Of a stretch of DNA of 64,000 bases, positions 55,353 to 63,220 are shown piece after piece; position 1 is the stretch's first letter; every line of letters starts with the position of its first letter. Below the pieces are notes generated by a model, which searched no databases, was not told the origin of the DNA, and saw nothing but the letters and a program-made list of their open reading frames with translations. The DNA comes from DIGJ01 sp041821315 (GTDB taxonomy: Bacteria; Bacillota; Clostridia; Lachnospirales; Lachnospiraceae), in the NCBI GenBank assembly GCA_041821315.1, contig JBGUEO010000026.1, positions 8,847 to 72,846 of the forward strand. Direction: 5' to 3'. The position numbers were made by a program, and so were the translations under genes.

Positions 55353-55715
55353 ATGAAAATTGCGGTATCAGCAACAGGACAGAATAAAGAAAGTCTATTG
55401 GATAGAAGATTTGGTAGATGTGATTATTTTTTGATTTATGACACAGAGGCTGAAGAATTTAAGGCGATTGGAAACAGCGGCGTATCTTCAGGAGGAGGTG
55501 CAGGAATTAAAGCAGCAAGTCAGGTAATAGAAGAGAATGTATCAGTAATTATTACTGGAAATCTTGGTCCTAATGCATTTGAATTGTTAGAAAAAGCTGG
55601 AATTAAAGCGTATAGTTGTGAAGTACTTTCAGTATTTAGAGCAGTTGAACTGTTTCAAAAAAACGGACTTTCAGAGATTAATGCTGCAGGGAATGCACAT
55701 CATGGAATGAAATAG
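55353..55715 (+). CDS. NifX/NifB-type Fe-Mo cofactor biosynthesis-like protein
   Basis: 120 residues from ATG 55353 (GTGAGGTGCAAT upstream; an earlier in-frame ATG lies in the promoter palindrome). MKIAVSATGQNKESLLDRRFGRCDYFLIYD and NLGPNAFELLEKAGIKAYSC fit the dinitrogenase iron-molybdenum cofactor domain (RNase-H-like fold). No nitrogenase genes are nearby, so a general Fe-S or metal-cluster carrier role is more likely. Confidence 0.87.
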   Translation: MKIAVSATGQNKESLLDRRFGRCDYFLIYDTEAEEFKAIGNSGVSSGGGAGIKAASQVIEENVSVIITGNLGPNAFELLEKAGIKAYSCEVLSVFRAVELFQKNGLSEINAAGNAHHGMK

Positions 55716-55797
55716 GAAAATAAGTGGAAAATGGATTGAATATGATATTCAATACTTTAATTTGTAGGCGATCAAAGGTCGCAGATAGGAGCTAAAA

Positions 55798-56154
55798 ATG
55801 AAGATAGCGATAGCAAGTGATGGAAGTTTTGTAAGTGGACATTTTGGGCATTGTCAAGGATTTACTATGTATGATGTAGACAATAATGAAATAAGAAACA
55901 AAGTATTTGTTGCTAACCCAGGACACAAACCAGGATATCTTCCTGTCTTTTTAAAAGAGCAGAAAGCAGATGTTATTATTGCTGGTGGAATGGGAGAAAC
56001 AGCACAGGACTTATTTAATGAGAACGGGATTGAAGTTGTAGTCGGTGCACAGGGAAATGTAGATGATGCTGTAAAACTTTATATTGCTGGTGGATTAAAA
56101 TCTACAGGAAGTGTTTGTACTGAACACGCTCATGAGGGACATTGTAACGATTAA
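55798..56154 (+). CDS. NifX/NifB-type protein, second paralogue
   Basis: 118 residues: MKIAIASDGSFVSGHFGHCQGFTMYD, VIIAGGMGETAQDLFNENGIEVVVG and a His/Cys-rich end CTEHAHEGHC that could bind metal. AGGAGCTAAAA precedes the ATG. Lies 82 bases after the first paralogue. Confidence 0.87.
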   Translation: MKIAIASDGSFVSGHFGHCQGFTMYDVDNNEIRNKVFVANPGHKPGYLPVFLKEQKADVIIAGGMGETAQDLFNENGIEVVVGAQGNVDDAVKLYIAGGLKSTGSVCTEHAHEGHCND

Positions 56155-56192
56155 AAAATGTGAAAAAAATTCAATGGATGGTGTGAAATATT

Positions 56193-57029
56193 ATGAATGT
56201 TAAGATAACAACTTTAATTGAAAATAATCCGGATGACAAGGGTCAGTTACTGTATGAACATGGGCTATCCTTATACATAGAAACGGATGGAGTGAATATT
56301 TTATTTGACACTGGAGAAAGTGGAGACTTTATTAAAAATGCCAAATATCTTAATAAAGATTTAAATAAATTAGATTATTGTATCATTAGTCATGGACATT
56401 ATGATCACAGTGGTGGAGTTGAAAAGCTTATAAGAGAAGTTGATAAATTTCCACCATTCATTGTTGGAGAAGAGTTTTTTAAGCCTAAATACAAAACAGT
56501 AGATACTTTGGACTATAAATTTAATGGCAATTCATTTGATGAAGGATTTATAGCTAAGAAACAGATTTCTTTAAGAAAAGTAAAAGAAGATATGATATAT
56601 TTGACTGATCATATTATTGTTTTTCATCATTTTTCTAGGTATACGGATTATGAAAAAAGAAATAGCAGATTTTATATAAAAGAAAATGCAAAATATCTTC
56701 CAGACTATTTTAATGATGAAATTTCACTGGGAATTATCACAGAAAAAGGATTCGTTGTAATTGTTGGTTGTTCTCATGTAGGTATTGTAAATATATTGAA
56801 AACAATCTCCGAAAGAGTTAAGCTCCCAATTCATGCAGTGATAGGTGGAACTCATTTAATTGAAGCGGATGAATTTAGGATGCAACAAACAATCGATGCT
56901 TTTAAAGAAATGAAACTACAATTAGTTGCAGTGTCACATTGTACGGGGAAAGAAGGAATTCGTCTTATTAGTGAGAAAATGAAAGAACAATTTCTTTATA
57001 ATAATACAGGAAAAGTAATAGAACTATGA
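56193..57029 (+). CDS. MBL-fold metallohydrolase
   Basis: 278 residues with the metallo-beta-lactamase motif SHGHYDHSGG (residues 66-75), a later VGCSHVGIVN and VSHCTG. The text GLSLYIETDGVNILFDTG is typical of the branch related to dihydropterin-phosphate/methanopterin-type hydrolases. Part of the conserved NifX/DUF134 neighbourhood; substrate unknown. Confidence 0.85.
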   Translation: MNVKITTLIENNPDDKGQLLYEHGLSLYIETDGVNILFDTGESGDFIKNAKYLNKDLNKLDYCIISHGHYDHSGGVEKLIREVDKFPPFIVGEEFFKPKYKTVDTLDYKFNGNSFDEGFIAKKQISLRKVKEDMIYLTDHIIVFHHFSRYTDYEKRNSRFYIKENAKYLPDYFNDEISLGIITEKGFVVIVGCSHVGIVNILKTISERVKLPIHAVIGGTHLIEADEFRMQQTIDAFKEMKLQLVAVSHCTGKEGIRLISEKMKEQFLYNNTGKVIEL

Positions 57030-57094
57030 ATATATGAAGACGGACTTTGTGCACCAAAACACATAAGTTCATTTTTGTGAAGGAGGTGAGAAAT

Positions 57095-57400
57095 ATGCCA
57101 AGAAGAGATGGCACTGGACCTATTGGAATGGGAACGATGACTGAAGGTCGAGCAGGATTTTGTAACAGTGATTTTGATAATCGTGATTTAGGAAGATGTT
57201 TTGGCGGGTATGGAAATCAAAGAGGATACAGAAGACAGTTTGCACAAACAGGACTATCTGGATATTTGAGTAATAATTATCCTCAAGATAGCCAGGATAC
57301 CGATAAAAAAGTATTTTTAGAAACACAAAAAACAAGACTGGAAACTCAGTTAAAGTTAGTGAAAGAACGTTTATCAAGTTTTAATAATCCGGTTGAATAG
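57095..57400 (+). CDS. DUF5320-like small protein
   Basis: 101 residues from ATG 57095 with a strong AAGGAGGTGAGAAAT site. The N-terminus MPRRDGTGPIGMGTMTEGRAGFC and glycine-rich middle are typical of DUF5320 proteins that accompany NifX/Mrp genes; the C-terminus (FLETQKTRLETQLKLVKERL) should be a coiled coil. Function unknown. Confidence 0.75.
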   Translation: MPRRDGTGPIGMGTMTEGRAGFCNSDFDNRDLGRCFGGYGNQRGYRRQFAQTGLSGYLSNNYPQDSQDTDKKVFLETQKTRLETQLKLVKERLSSFNNPVE

Positions 57401-57441
57401 CAAACAACAAAAGGATTGCATAGAACCCTTTTACTACTACA

Positions 57442-57487
57442 AATTGCGAATGGTAAGTAGGAAGTTGTCTGCGTCTCATTCGCAATT
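57442..57487 (+). other. Stem-loop with 11-base perfect arms
   Basis: AATTGCGAATG and CATTCGCAATT enclose a 24-base loop. No T-run follows. It lies 42 bases before the DUF89 gene and could be an mRNA element or an unknown operator. Confidence 0.5.
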
Positions 57488-57528
57488 AAAGGTAGTTGAT
57501 GGTGGTGAAGCATAGAATTGGAGGAAAA

Positions 57529-58386
57529 ATGGAATTATTTTTTGATTGCCTGCCTTGTATGTTAAAACAGGCATTAGAAGCAGCTAGAAAGACTACAAAC
57601 GATGTTCAAATACATGATAAAATAGTGTATGAAACGATTAATTTAATGACAAATTATAAAAAATATAGGAACTCACCGGATATTGCAAGGGAAATTCATA
57701 GAATTGTTAAGGAACAGACTGGAATCAAAGATCCATATTCAGAAATTAAAGAAAAAGATTTAGAAGCAGCAAAACTTGTATACCCATATTTGAAGGATTT
57801 TATTAAGAGTAAAGAGAATAGTCTTTACTGGGCATTAAAAATAGCAGCCACAGGAAATAACATCGATGCTGCTGTGTATAGTGATGTTGATGTGAAAAAA
57901 TGCATTGAGAAAGAGCTGGAGAAAGAATTTTCAATTTGCGATATTGATATTATGGAAAAGAAATTACAAACCGCTTCCAATATACTTATTATTGGTGATA
58001 ATACAGGAGAGACAATTTTTGATAAAGTAATGATAGAAAGTTTTCCAAACATTACGATTACATATGGAGTAAGAAGTGAAGCAATCATTAATGATGTAAC
58101 AAAAAAAGATGCAATTGCTTCCGGATTGGATCAGGTTTCGAAAATAGTTTCCACTGGATGTAGTGCACCAGGCGCTATATTAGAGGATTGTAGCAATGAG
58201 TTTATTGACATTTACAATAAATCGGATATTATTATAAGTAAGGGACAGGGAAACTACGAAGCACTTTCAGAAGAAAGAGGCAACATGTTTTTCCTCTTAA
58301 AAGCAAAATGTCCTATGATATCACAGAGACTACATGTCAATTTGAATGAATATATATTTAAATATGGCGGGACAAAGCAATCATAA
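57529..58386 (+). CDS. DUF89 (ARMT1-like) protein
   Basis: 285 residues from ATG 57529 (TTGGAGGAAAA upstream). ELFFDCLPCMLKQALEAAR at the start with a CxxC-like pair, IIGDNTGETIFDKVM and SKGQGNYEALSE are DUF89 hallmarks. Family members are metal-dependent phosphatases acting on damaged metabolites. Standing next to DUF134 and NifX genes is common in clostridia. Confidence 0.87.
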   Translation: MELFFDCLPCMLKQALEAARKTTNDVQIHDKIVYETINLMTNYKKYRNSPDIAREIHRIVKEQTGIKDPYSEIKEKDLEAAKLVYPYLKDFIKSKENSLYWALKIAATGNNIDAAVYSDVDVKKCIEKELEKEFSICDIDIMEKKLQTASNILIIGDNTGETIFDKVMIESFPNITITYGVRSEAIINDVTKKDAIASGLDQVSKIVSTGCSAPGAILEDCSNEFIDIYNKSDIIISKGQGNYEALSEERGNMFFLLKAKCPMISQRLHVNLNEYIFKYGGTKQS

Positions 58387-58401
58387 TAGTAAGGAGAAAA
58401 C

Positions 58402-58878
58402 ATGGCAAGACCAACAAAATGGAGAAAAATTGAACATATACCAGCGATACCCTATTTCGTACCATCTGAAACGGATGTAGCTGAATTACCGGAAAATATC
58501 TTAAAACTAGAAGAATTAGAAGCGATTCGTCTGAAAGATCTTGAAGGATTAGAGCAAGGTGAATGTGCAGAACGAATGGAAGTATCAAGGCCAACCTTTC
58601 AACGTATTTTATTATCAGCAAGAGAGAAAGTAGCAGATAGTTTAATCAACGGGAAGATGATACGCATAGAAGGTGGTAACTTTACTCGTAATATTTGCCC
58701 AATCAAGTGTAGAGATTGTGGGAAAGAATGGAAAGAAAGCTTTGAAAATCTGGAAGCAATCAAAACTGGTAAGTATGTATGTCCAGATTGTGGTTCTGCA
58801 AATGTAATATGTGAGGATAATTGCAAGGACAAGTTTTGTCACAAAAATTGCTGGCGTCATAGAGGTATGGATTTTTAA
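58402..58878 (+). CDS. DUF134 (UPF0251) DNA-binding protein
   Basis: 158 residues. MARPTKWRKIEHIP and the sigma-region-4-like helix-turn-helix LEELEAIRLKDLEGLEQGECAERMEVSRPTFQRIL mark DUF134. The C-terminal third carries cysteines (CPIKCRDCGKEW, CPDCGSANVIC, then CKDKFCHKNCWRH) able to bind Zn or Fe-S. GTAAGGAGAAAAC precedes the ATG. It is the obvious candidate for the factor that reads the CATATG palindromes before the neighbouring genes (inference). Confidence 0.87.
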   Translation: MARPTKWRKIEHIPAIPYFVPSETDVAELPENILKLEELEAIRLKDLEGLEQGECAERMEVSRPTFQRILLSAREKVADSLINGKMIRIEGGNFTRNICPIKCRDCGKEWKESFENLEAIKTGKYVCPDCGSANVICEDNCKDKFCHKNCWRHRGMDF

Positions 58879-59008
58879 GTTGAAGACAATATAATTGTAA
58901 AAACGGTGTGTTATAAAGTCAATGATTGAAGCAAATTGATTTTATGACACTTTTTGCGTTAAAGACGTATTTGTAACGTATTAAGGTAGGTAGAATTAAG
59001 ATACAATA

Positions 59009-59037
59009 TTGACATATGCCCAAAATTGCATTAGAAT
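59009..59037 (+). promoter_or_regulatory. Promoter overlapping a CATATGC motif
   Basis: TTGACA (59009-59014) and TAGAAT (59032-59037), 17 apart; CATATGCCC (59013-59021) begins in the -35 box. Upstream, GGTAGGTAGAATTAAG (58985-59000) is a degenerate form of the DtxR-type site. Confidence 0.62.
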
Positions 59038-59120
59038 ATTTTAATGAGCATAAGACCAAAATATACAATTTTGTAAAAGCTTATAGAATTAAAAAATATG
59101 TAATGATTGGAAGGTATACT

Positions 59121-59525
59121 ATGTATTGTGAGTCATTTTCGGATAAAGTAATCGACCATTTTATGACACCTAGAAATTGTGGAACAATGTCAGATGCTAA
59201 TGGAGAAGGATGTTTTGGAGATCCAGATTGTGGTGATTATTTAACAATCCAGATTAAGGTTAAAGATAATCATATAGAAGATATTAAATTTCTTGTTTTT
59301 GGATGTACGGCAGCTGTTGCATCGAGCAGTATGACAACGGTTCTTGCGAAAGGTAAAACATTGGAGGAAGCATTGCTGATAACAGATAAAGATATAACGG
59401 AGGCTCTCGATGGACTTCCAGAAAACAAGATACATTGTTCTGTACTTGGTGCAAGTGCATTAAAAAATGCAATTGAAGACCATATTGCAAGGAAACAAAT
59501 TCCATCTCATTTTCAAAGTTTGTGA
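59121..59525 (+). CDS. NifU/IscU-type Fe-S scaffold
   Basis: 134 residues from ATG 59121 (TTGGAAGGTATACT upstream); an earlier in-frame ATG at 59016 sits inside the promoter. SFSDKVIDHFMTPRNCG, GDPDCGDYLTIQIKV, FGCTAAVASSSM and HCSVLGASAL show the three scaffold cysteines and the Asp. Builds [Fe-S] clusters for transfer to apoproteins. Linked to the NifX/DUF134 genes by the shared promoter motif. Confidence 0.88.
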   Translation: MYCESFSDKVIDHFMTPRNCGTMSDANGEGCFGDPDCGDYLTIQIKVKDNHIEDIKFLVFGCTAAVASSSMTTVLAKGKTLEEALLITDKDITEALDGLPENKIHCSVLGASALKNAIEDHIARKQIPSHFQSL

Positions 59526-59623
59526 TGATGAAAGCATATGGAGCGGGTAAATGAAAAAGTCCAGGCAGGATAGATAGTGCTCATAGCAGTGTTAATGGAA
59601 TATATTTGTAGTGTTTGTATACG

Positions 59624-59989
59624 TTATTTGAATGTTACGTGTTTTTTAATAGCTTCGAAGCTATCTTTACTTATAATATGTTCCATTTTACAAGCATCTT
59701 CTGCAGCAATTTTAGAATCAACACCAAGGTGTTCCAGCCATGAAGACAGGAATTTATGACGTTCATAAATCATTTCAGCTATTTCTTTACCAGAATCGGT
59801 TAAATAGATCCAACCATCATTGGTAACGGTAATATAATTATTTTCTCGAAGATTTTTCATAGCGACGCTTACACTTGATTTTTTAAAATTAAGCTCTGTT
59901 GCAACATCAACGGAACGGACAACAGGAAGCTTTTGACTTAAAATCAGAATTGTTTCTAAATAATTTTCAGCGGATTCATGTATATTCAT
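59624..59989 (-). CDS. DtxR-family iron-type repressor
   Basis: 121 residues with AGAGGAATTTTT before the ATG. N-terminal winged helix (RSVDVATELNFKKSSVSVAMKNLRENNYI) and metal-binding/dimer domain. Ligand positions: His78, Cys100, Glu103 and His104 in ACKMEHII, the Cys-x-x-Glu-His pattern of DtxR/IdeR, whereas MntR has Glu at the Cys place; Asn9 replaces the usual Met or Asp. The SH3-like third domain is absent. Divergent from feoA. Expected to repress at GTTAG-N6-CTAAC sites when loaded with Fe(II). Confidence 0.88.
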   Translation of the reverse strand: MNIHESAENYLETILILSQKLPVVRSVDVATELNFKKSSVSVAMKNLRENNYITVTNDGWIYLTDSGKEIAEMIYERHKFLSSWLEHLGVDSKIAAEDACKMEHIISKDSFEAIKKHVTFK

Positions 59990-60131
59990 AAAAATTCCTC
60001 TCTAATTTAAGATTTATGGTTAGTGATATAAAACTATAGTAAATATAACATGTAATTAGAAAAATATCAAATAAAATCAAGGGGAAATTGAAGAATAAAG
60101 AGCTTATTTATAAAAATAATCAAATTTGTTC

Positions 60132-60192
60132 TTGACACCTAATGGAAGTTAGAATATACTAACAATTGAAAGTGTTAATGATAATCATTCTC
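60132..60192 (+). promoter_or_regulatory. feo promoter with DtxR-type operator and Fur-box-like site
   Basis: TTGACA (60132-60137) and TATACT (60155-60160), 17 apart. GTTAGAATATACTAAC (60148-60163) spans the -10. Right after the expected start lies GTTAATGATAATCATTCTC (60174-60192), which matches the classical 19-base Fur box at 17 positions by my reading. Two different iron regulators may therefore act on this promoter. Confidence 0.78.
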
Positions 60193-60232
60193 ATGGTTAT
60201 AAAAAATCTAATATAGAGAAAGAAGATGAAAA

Positions 60233-60445
60233 ATGATGCCTTTAACAATGGCCCATACAGGCGAAGCCAATGTGATAAAAAAAGTTGGCGGAAAAGAAGA
60301 AACCAGAAAGTTTTTGGAAAATCTTGGATTTGTGATAGGAGGAGCAGTTACTGTTATTTCAGAAATAAGTGGAAATATGATAGTGAATGTAAAAGATTCA
60401 AGAGTTGCAATTAATAAGGATATGGCAAATAAAATAATGGTTTAA
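60233..60445 (+). CDS. feoA: FeoA domain protein, first
   Basis: 70-residue SH3-like FeoA protein (MAHTGEANVIKKVGGKEETRKFLENLGFVIGGAVTVISE). AGAAAGAAGATGAAA precedes the ATG. It is 13 bases before a second FeoA gene. Such small proteins act with FeoB at the membrane, probably on its GTPase part. Confidence 0.9.
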   Translation: MMPLTMAHTGEANVIKKVGGKEETRKFLENLGFVIGGAVTVISEISGNMIVNVKDSRVAINKDMANKIMV

Positions 60446-60458
60446 GAGGAGATACAAA

Positions 60459-60680
60459 ATGAAAACCCTGAAAGAAGTAAAAGTTGGTGAAACTGTAAAA
60501 GTGATAAAACTTCATGGTGAAGGTGCAGTAAAAAGAAGGATTATGGATATGGGTATTACAAAAGGTGTTGAGCTTTATTTGAGAAAAATTGCTCCGCTAG
60601 GTGATCCGCTAGAGGTTACTGTGAGAGGATATGAATTGTCACTGAGAAAAGCAGATGCTGACAAAATAGAGGTCGTATAA
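60459..60680 (+). CDS. feoA: FeoA domain protein, second
   Basis: 73 residues, KTLKEVKVGETVKVIKLHGEGAVKRRIMDMGITKGVELYLRK and PLGDPLEVTVRGYELSLRK, the better match to classical FeoA. AAGAGGAGATACAAA precedes the ATG. Paired FeoA genes before feoB are common in clostridia. Confidence 0.92.
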   Translation: MKTLKEVKVGETVKVIKLHGEGAVKRRIMDMGITKGVELYLRKIAPLGDPLEVTVRGYELSLRKADADKIEVV

Positions 60681-60694
60681 TTTTTTAGCCAAAG

Positions 60695-60710
60695 GTTAGC
60701 ATAAACTAAT
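60695..60710. promoter_or_regulatory. DtxR-type operator before feoB
   Basis: GTTAGCATAAACTAAT, between feoA and feoB, 64 bases before the feoB start. I see no good promoter with it, so it may act as an internal roadblock or a weak second promoter. Confidence 0.6.
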
Positions 60711-60774
60711 CAAAATAAGTAATGACGAATAGCAGTAAGTAATGCAAAATATAATATGAAAAGAGGATTTAAAA

Positions 60775-62937
60775 ATGTCAATAAAAATAGCATTAGCAGG
60801 TAATCCAAACTGCGGAAAGACAACGCTGTTTAATGCTCTGACAGGTTCTAACCAGTTTGTAGGAAACTGGCCAGGCGTCACAGTTGAAAAAAAAGAAGGG
60901 AAATTAAAAGGTCATAAAGACGTTATCATAACAGACTTACCTGGTATTTATTCCTTGTCACCTTATACTTTAGAGGAAGTGGTAGCCAGAAATTACTTGA
61001 TTACAGAACGTCCGGATGCTATTTTAAATATCATTGATGGAACCAATATGGAGCGAAACCTCTACCTTACAACACAGCTTGTAGAATTAGGAATTCCTGT
61101 AATCGTTGCTGTAAATATGATGGATGTAGTTGAAAAAAATGGAGATAAACTGAATACAAAAAACCTTGCAAAAGAATTAGGATGTAAGGTAGTTGAAATA
61201 TCAGCTTTAAAAGGAACTGGAATTAAAGAAGCGGCAGAAGCGGCAGTGGAAGTTGCGAACAGGCATGAGGGGATGATTCCACAACATAGCTTTACAGGAT
61301 CTGTAGAGCATGCGTTGGCACATATAGAAGAAGCAGCACTACATAGTATGCTAGATGAACAGCAGAGATGGTATGCAATCAAAATATTTGAGCGCGATGA
61401 GAAAGTCATGAAAGAATTAGGAATTGATGCGCAGGTAGAGAAACATATTGAAAACGATATTAAATCATGTGAGAAAGAAATGGATGATGATTCAGAAAGT
61501 ATTATTACGAACGAGAGATACAATTATATTTCATCCATTATCAAAGACTGTTGTGTTAAGAAAAATAAAGGTGGTCTTACAACATCGGATAAAATTGACA
61601 AGATTGTAACCAATCGTTGGCTTGCACTTCCAATTTTTGCTGTTGTTATGTTTATTGTATATTTTGTATCAGTTACAACAGTGGGTGCATTCCTCACAGA
61701 TTGGACGAATGACACATTGTTTGGTGAATGGATTATTCCAGCAGCACAAAGTGGATTAGAAGCAATTGGATGTGCAGACTGGTTAATTGGACTCTTAGTT
61801 GATGGTATAATCAGCGGCGTTGGCGCGGTACTTGGGTTTGTGCCTCAGATGTTAGTGCTATTCATCTTCCTTGCTTTCCTGGAAGCTTGTGGATATATGG
61901 CTCGTATAGCATTTATTATGGATAGAATTTTCCGAAAATTTGGGTTGTCTGGCAAATCGTTTATCCCTATGCTAATTGGAACTGGCTGTGGTGTGCCTGG
62001 AATAATGGCTTCAAGAACGATTGAAAATGACCGTGACCGTAAGATGACAATTATGACAACAACGTTTATTCCTTGTGGGGCAAAGCTTCCGATTATTGCA
62101 TTAATTGCAGGAGCGTTATTTGATGGAGCATGGTGGGTTGCACCAAGTGCATATTTTGTAGGAATTGCAGCAATCATCTGTTCGGGAATTATCTTAAAGA
62201 AAACAAAAATGTTTGCTGGAGATCCCGCACCATTTGTAATTGAATTACCAGCGTATCATATGCCGACTTTTTTGAATGTAATGCGCAGTATGTGGGAACG
62301 AGGATGGTCTTTTATAAAAAAAGCGGGAACAATTATTTTGCTTTCAACAATAGTTATTTGGTTTGCAGAGAGTTTTGGATTTTCTAATGATGGATTTGGT
62401 ATGGTAGAAGATATGAATGACAGTGTTTTGGCAGCAATCGGAGGAGTCATTGCACCAATTTTTATACCACTTGGATGGGGCAGTTGGAAATTTTCTGTAG
62501 CAGCAATTACAGGTCTTGTAGCAAAAGAAAATGTTGTTGGAACATTTGGTATTTTGTTTGGATTTGGTGAAGTGGCAGAAGATGGAGCGGAAATCTGGGG
62601 CACTTTGGCAGCAAGCGTAACAGCGGTTGCCGCATATTCCTTTTTGGTATTTAATTTGTTATGTGCACCTTGCTTTGCAGCAATGGGGGCAATTAAGCGT
62701 GAAATGAACAATACAAAATGGTTCTGGTTTGCGATTGGTTATCAGACAATTTTAGCTTATCTTGCATCGCTTTGTGTATTCCAGATAGGAACACTTATTA
62801 CAACAGGTATATTTGGAATTGGAACAATTGTAGCATTTATTATTATCATTGGATTTTTATATTTGCTCTTTAGACCATATAAGGAAAGTGAAAAGTTTAC
62901 AATGGATGTAAAAACAAGTGTGAATGTCAAGAACTAG
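60775..62937 (+). CDS. feoB: Ferrous iron transporter FeoB
   Basis: 720 residues. GTPase domain: G1 GNPNCGKTT (8-16), G3 DLPG, G4 VNMMD, then a spacer helical region, and a membrane domain with Gate motifs (FIPMLIGTGCGVPGIMASRT; FIPCGAKLPII) whose Cys-Gly steps line the Fe(II) path. AAGAGGATTTAAAA precedes the ATG. Full length. It imports Fe(II) under anaerobic conditions. The last 83 codons are duplicated at 18141-18389. Confidence 0.96.
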   Translation: MSIKIALAGNPNCGKTTLFNALTGSNQFVGNWPGVTVEKKEGKLKGHKDVIITDLPGIYSLSPYTLEEVVARNYLITERPDAILNIIDGTNMERNLYLTTQLVELGIPVIVAVNMMDVVEKNGDKLNTKNLAKELGCKVVEISALKGTGIKEAAEAAVEVANRHEGMIPQHSFTGSVEHALAHIEEAALHSMLDEQQRWYAIKIFERDEKVMKELGIDAQVEKHIENDIKSCEKEMDDDSESIITNERYNYISSIIKDCCVKKNKGGLTTSDKIDKIVTNRWLALPIFAVVMFIVYFVSVTTVGAFLTDWTNDTLFGEWIIPAAQSGLEAIGCADWLIGLLVDGIISGVGAVLGFVPQMLVLFIFLAFLEACGYMARIAFIMDRIFRKFGLSGKSFIPMLIGTGCGVPGIMASRTIENDRDRKMTIMTTTFIPCGAKLPIIALIAGALFDGAWWVAPSAYFVGIAAIICSGIILKKTKMFAGDPAPFVIELPAYHMPTFLNVMRSMWERGWSFIKKAGTIILLSTIVIWFAESFGFSNDGFGMVEDMNDSVLAAIGGVIAPIFIPLGWGSWKFSVAAITGLVAKENVVGTFGILFGFGEVAEDGAEIWGTLAASVTAVAAYSFLVFNLLCAPCFAAMGAIKREMNNTKWFWFAIGYQTILAYLASLCVFQIGTLITTGIFGIGTIVAFIIIIGFLYLLFRPYKESEKFTMDVKTSVNVKN

Positions 62938-62972
62938 CAAAATATTAATGTTTGTTTGAAAGGTGGCGAAAA

Positions 62973-63113
62973 ATGGGAACACTAATTGTATTAGTAGCTA
63001 TATTTTTAGTAATTGCACTAATTGTACGGAGCATGATAAAAGACAAAAAGGCAGGAAAATCAGTTATCTGTGGTGGCGATTGTAAACATTGTGGAGGTCA
63101 TTGTTCGCATTGA
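62973..63113 (+). CDS. FeoB-associated Cys-rich membrane protein
   Basis: 46 residues: one helix (LIVLVAIFLVIALIV), basic RSMIKDKKAGK, and CGGDCKHCGGHCSH. GAAAGGTGGCGAAA precedes the ATG. It fits the known family of small cysteine proteins after clostridial feoB, thought to serve FeoB, perhaps like FeoC. The decayed locus has the same gene at 18493. Confidence 0.88.
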   Translation: MGTLIVLVAIFLVIALIVRSMIKDKKAGKSVICGGDCKHCGGHCSH

Positions 63114-63220
63114 TAGAAATCATATAAGGCGAAGAGATTGGAGGTGATAGTATAACGGATAAGCAAACAATTTCTGAAAAAAAGAAAAACAGTGATTCAA
63201 GAAGTTATCATCGAACGAAG

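Noticed and set aside
55353..56154. Nitrogen fixation genes
   Set aside because: NifX-like domains alone are widespread in clostridia; no nitrogenase structural or assembly genes are present.
58985..59000. GGTAGGTAGAATTAAG before the NifU-like gene as a DtxR-type operator
   Set aside because: It resembles the site at 15259 but both arms have a mismatch; kept only as a degenerate form.
59016..59120. Longer start for the NifU-like protein
   Set aside because: The extra codons lie within the promoter and CATATGC motif; ATG 59121 has its own ribosome binding site and matches family N-termini.
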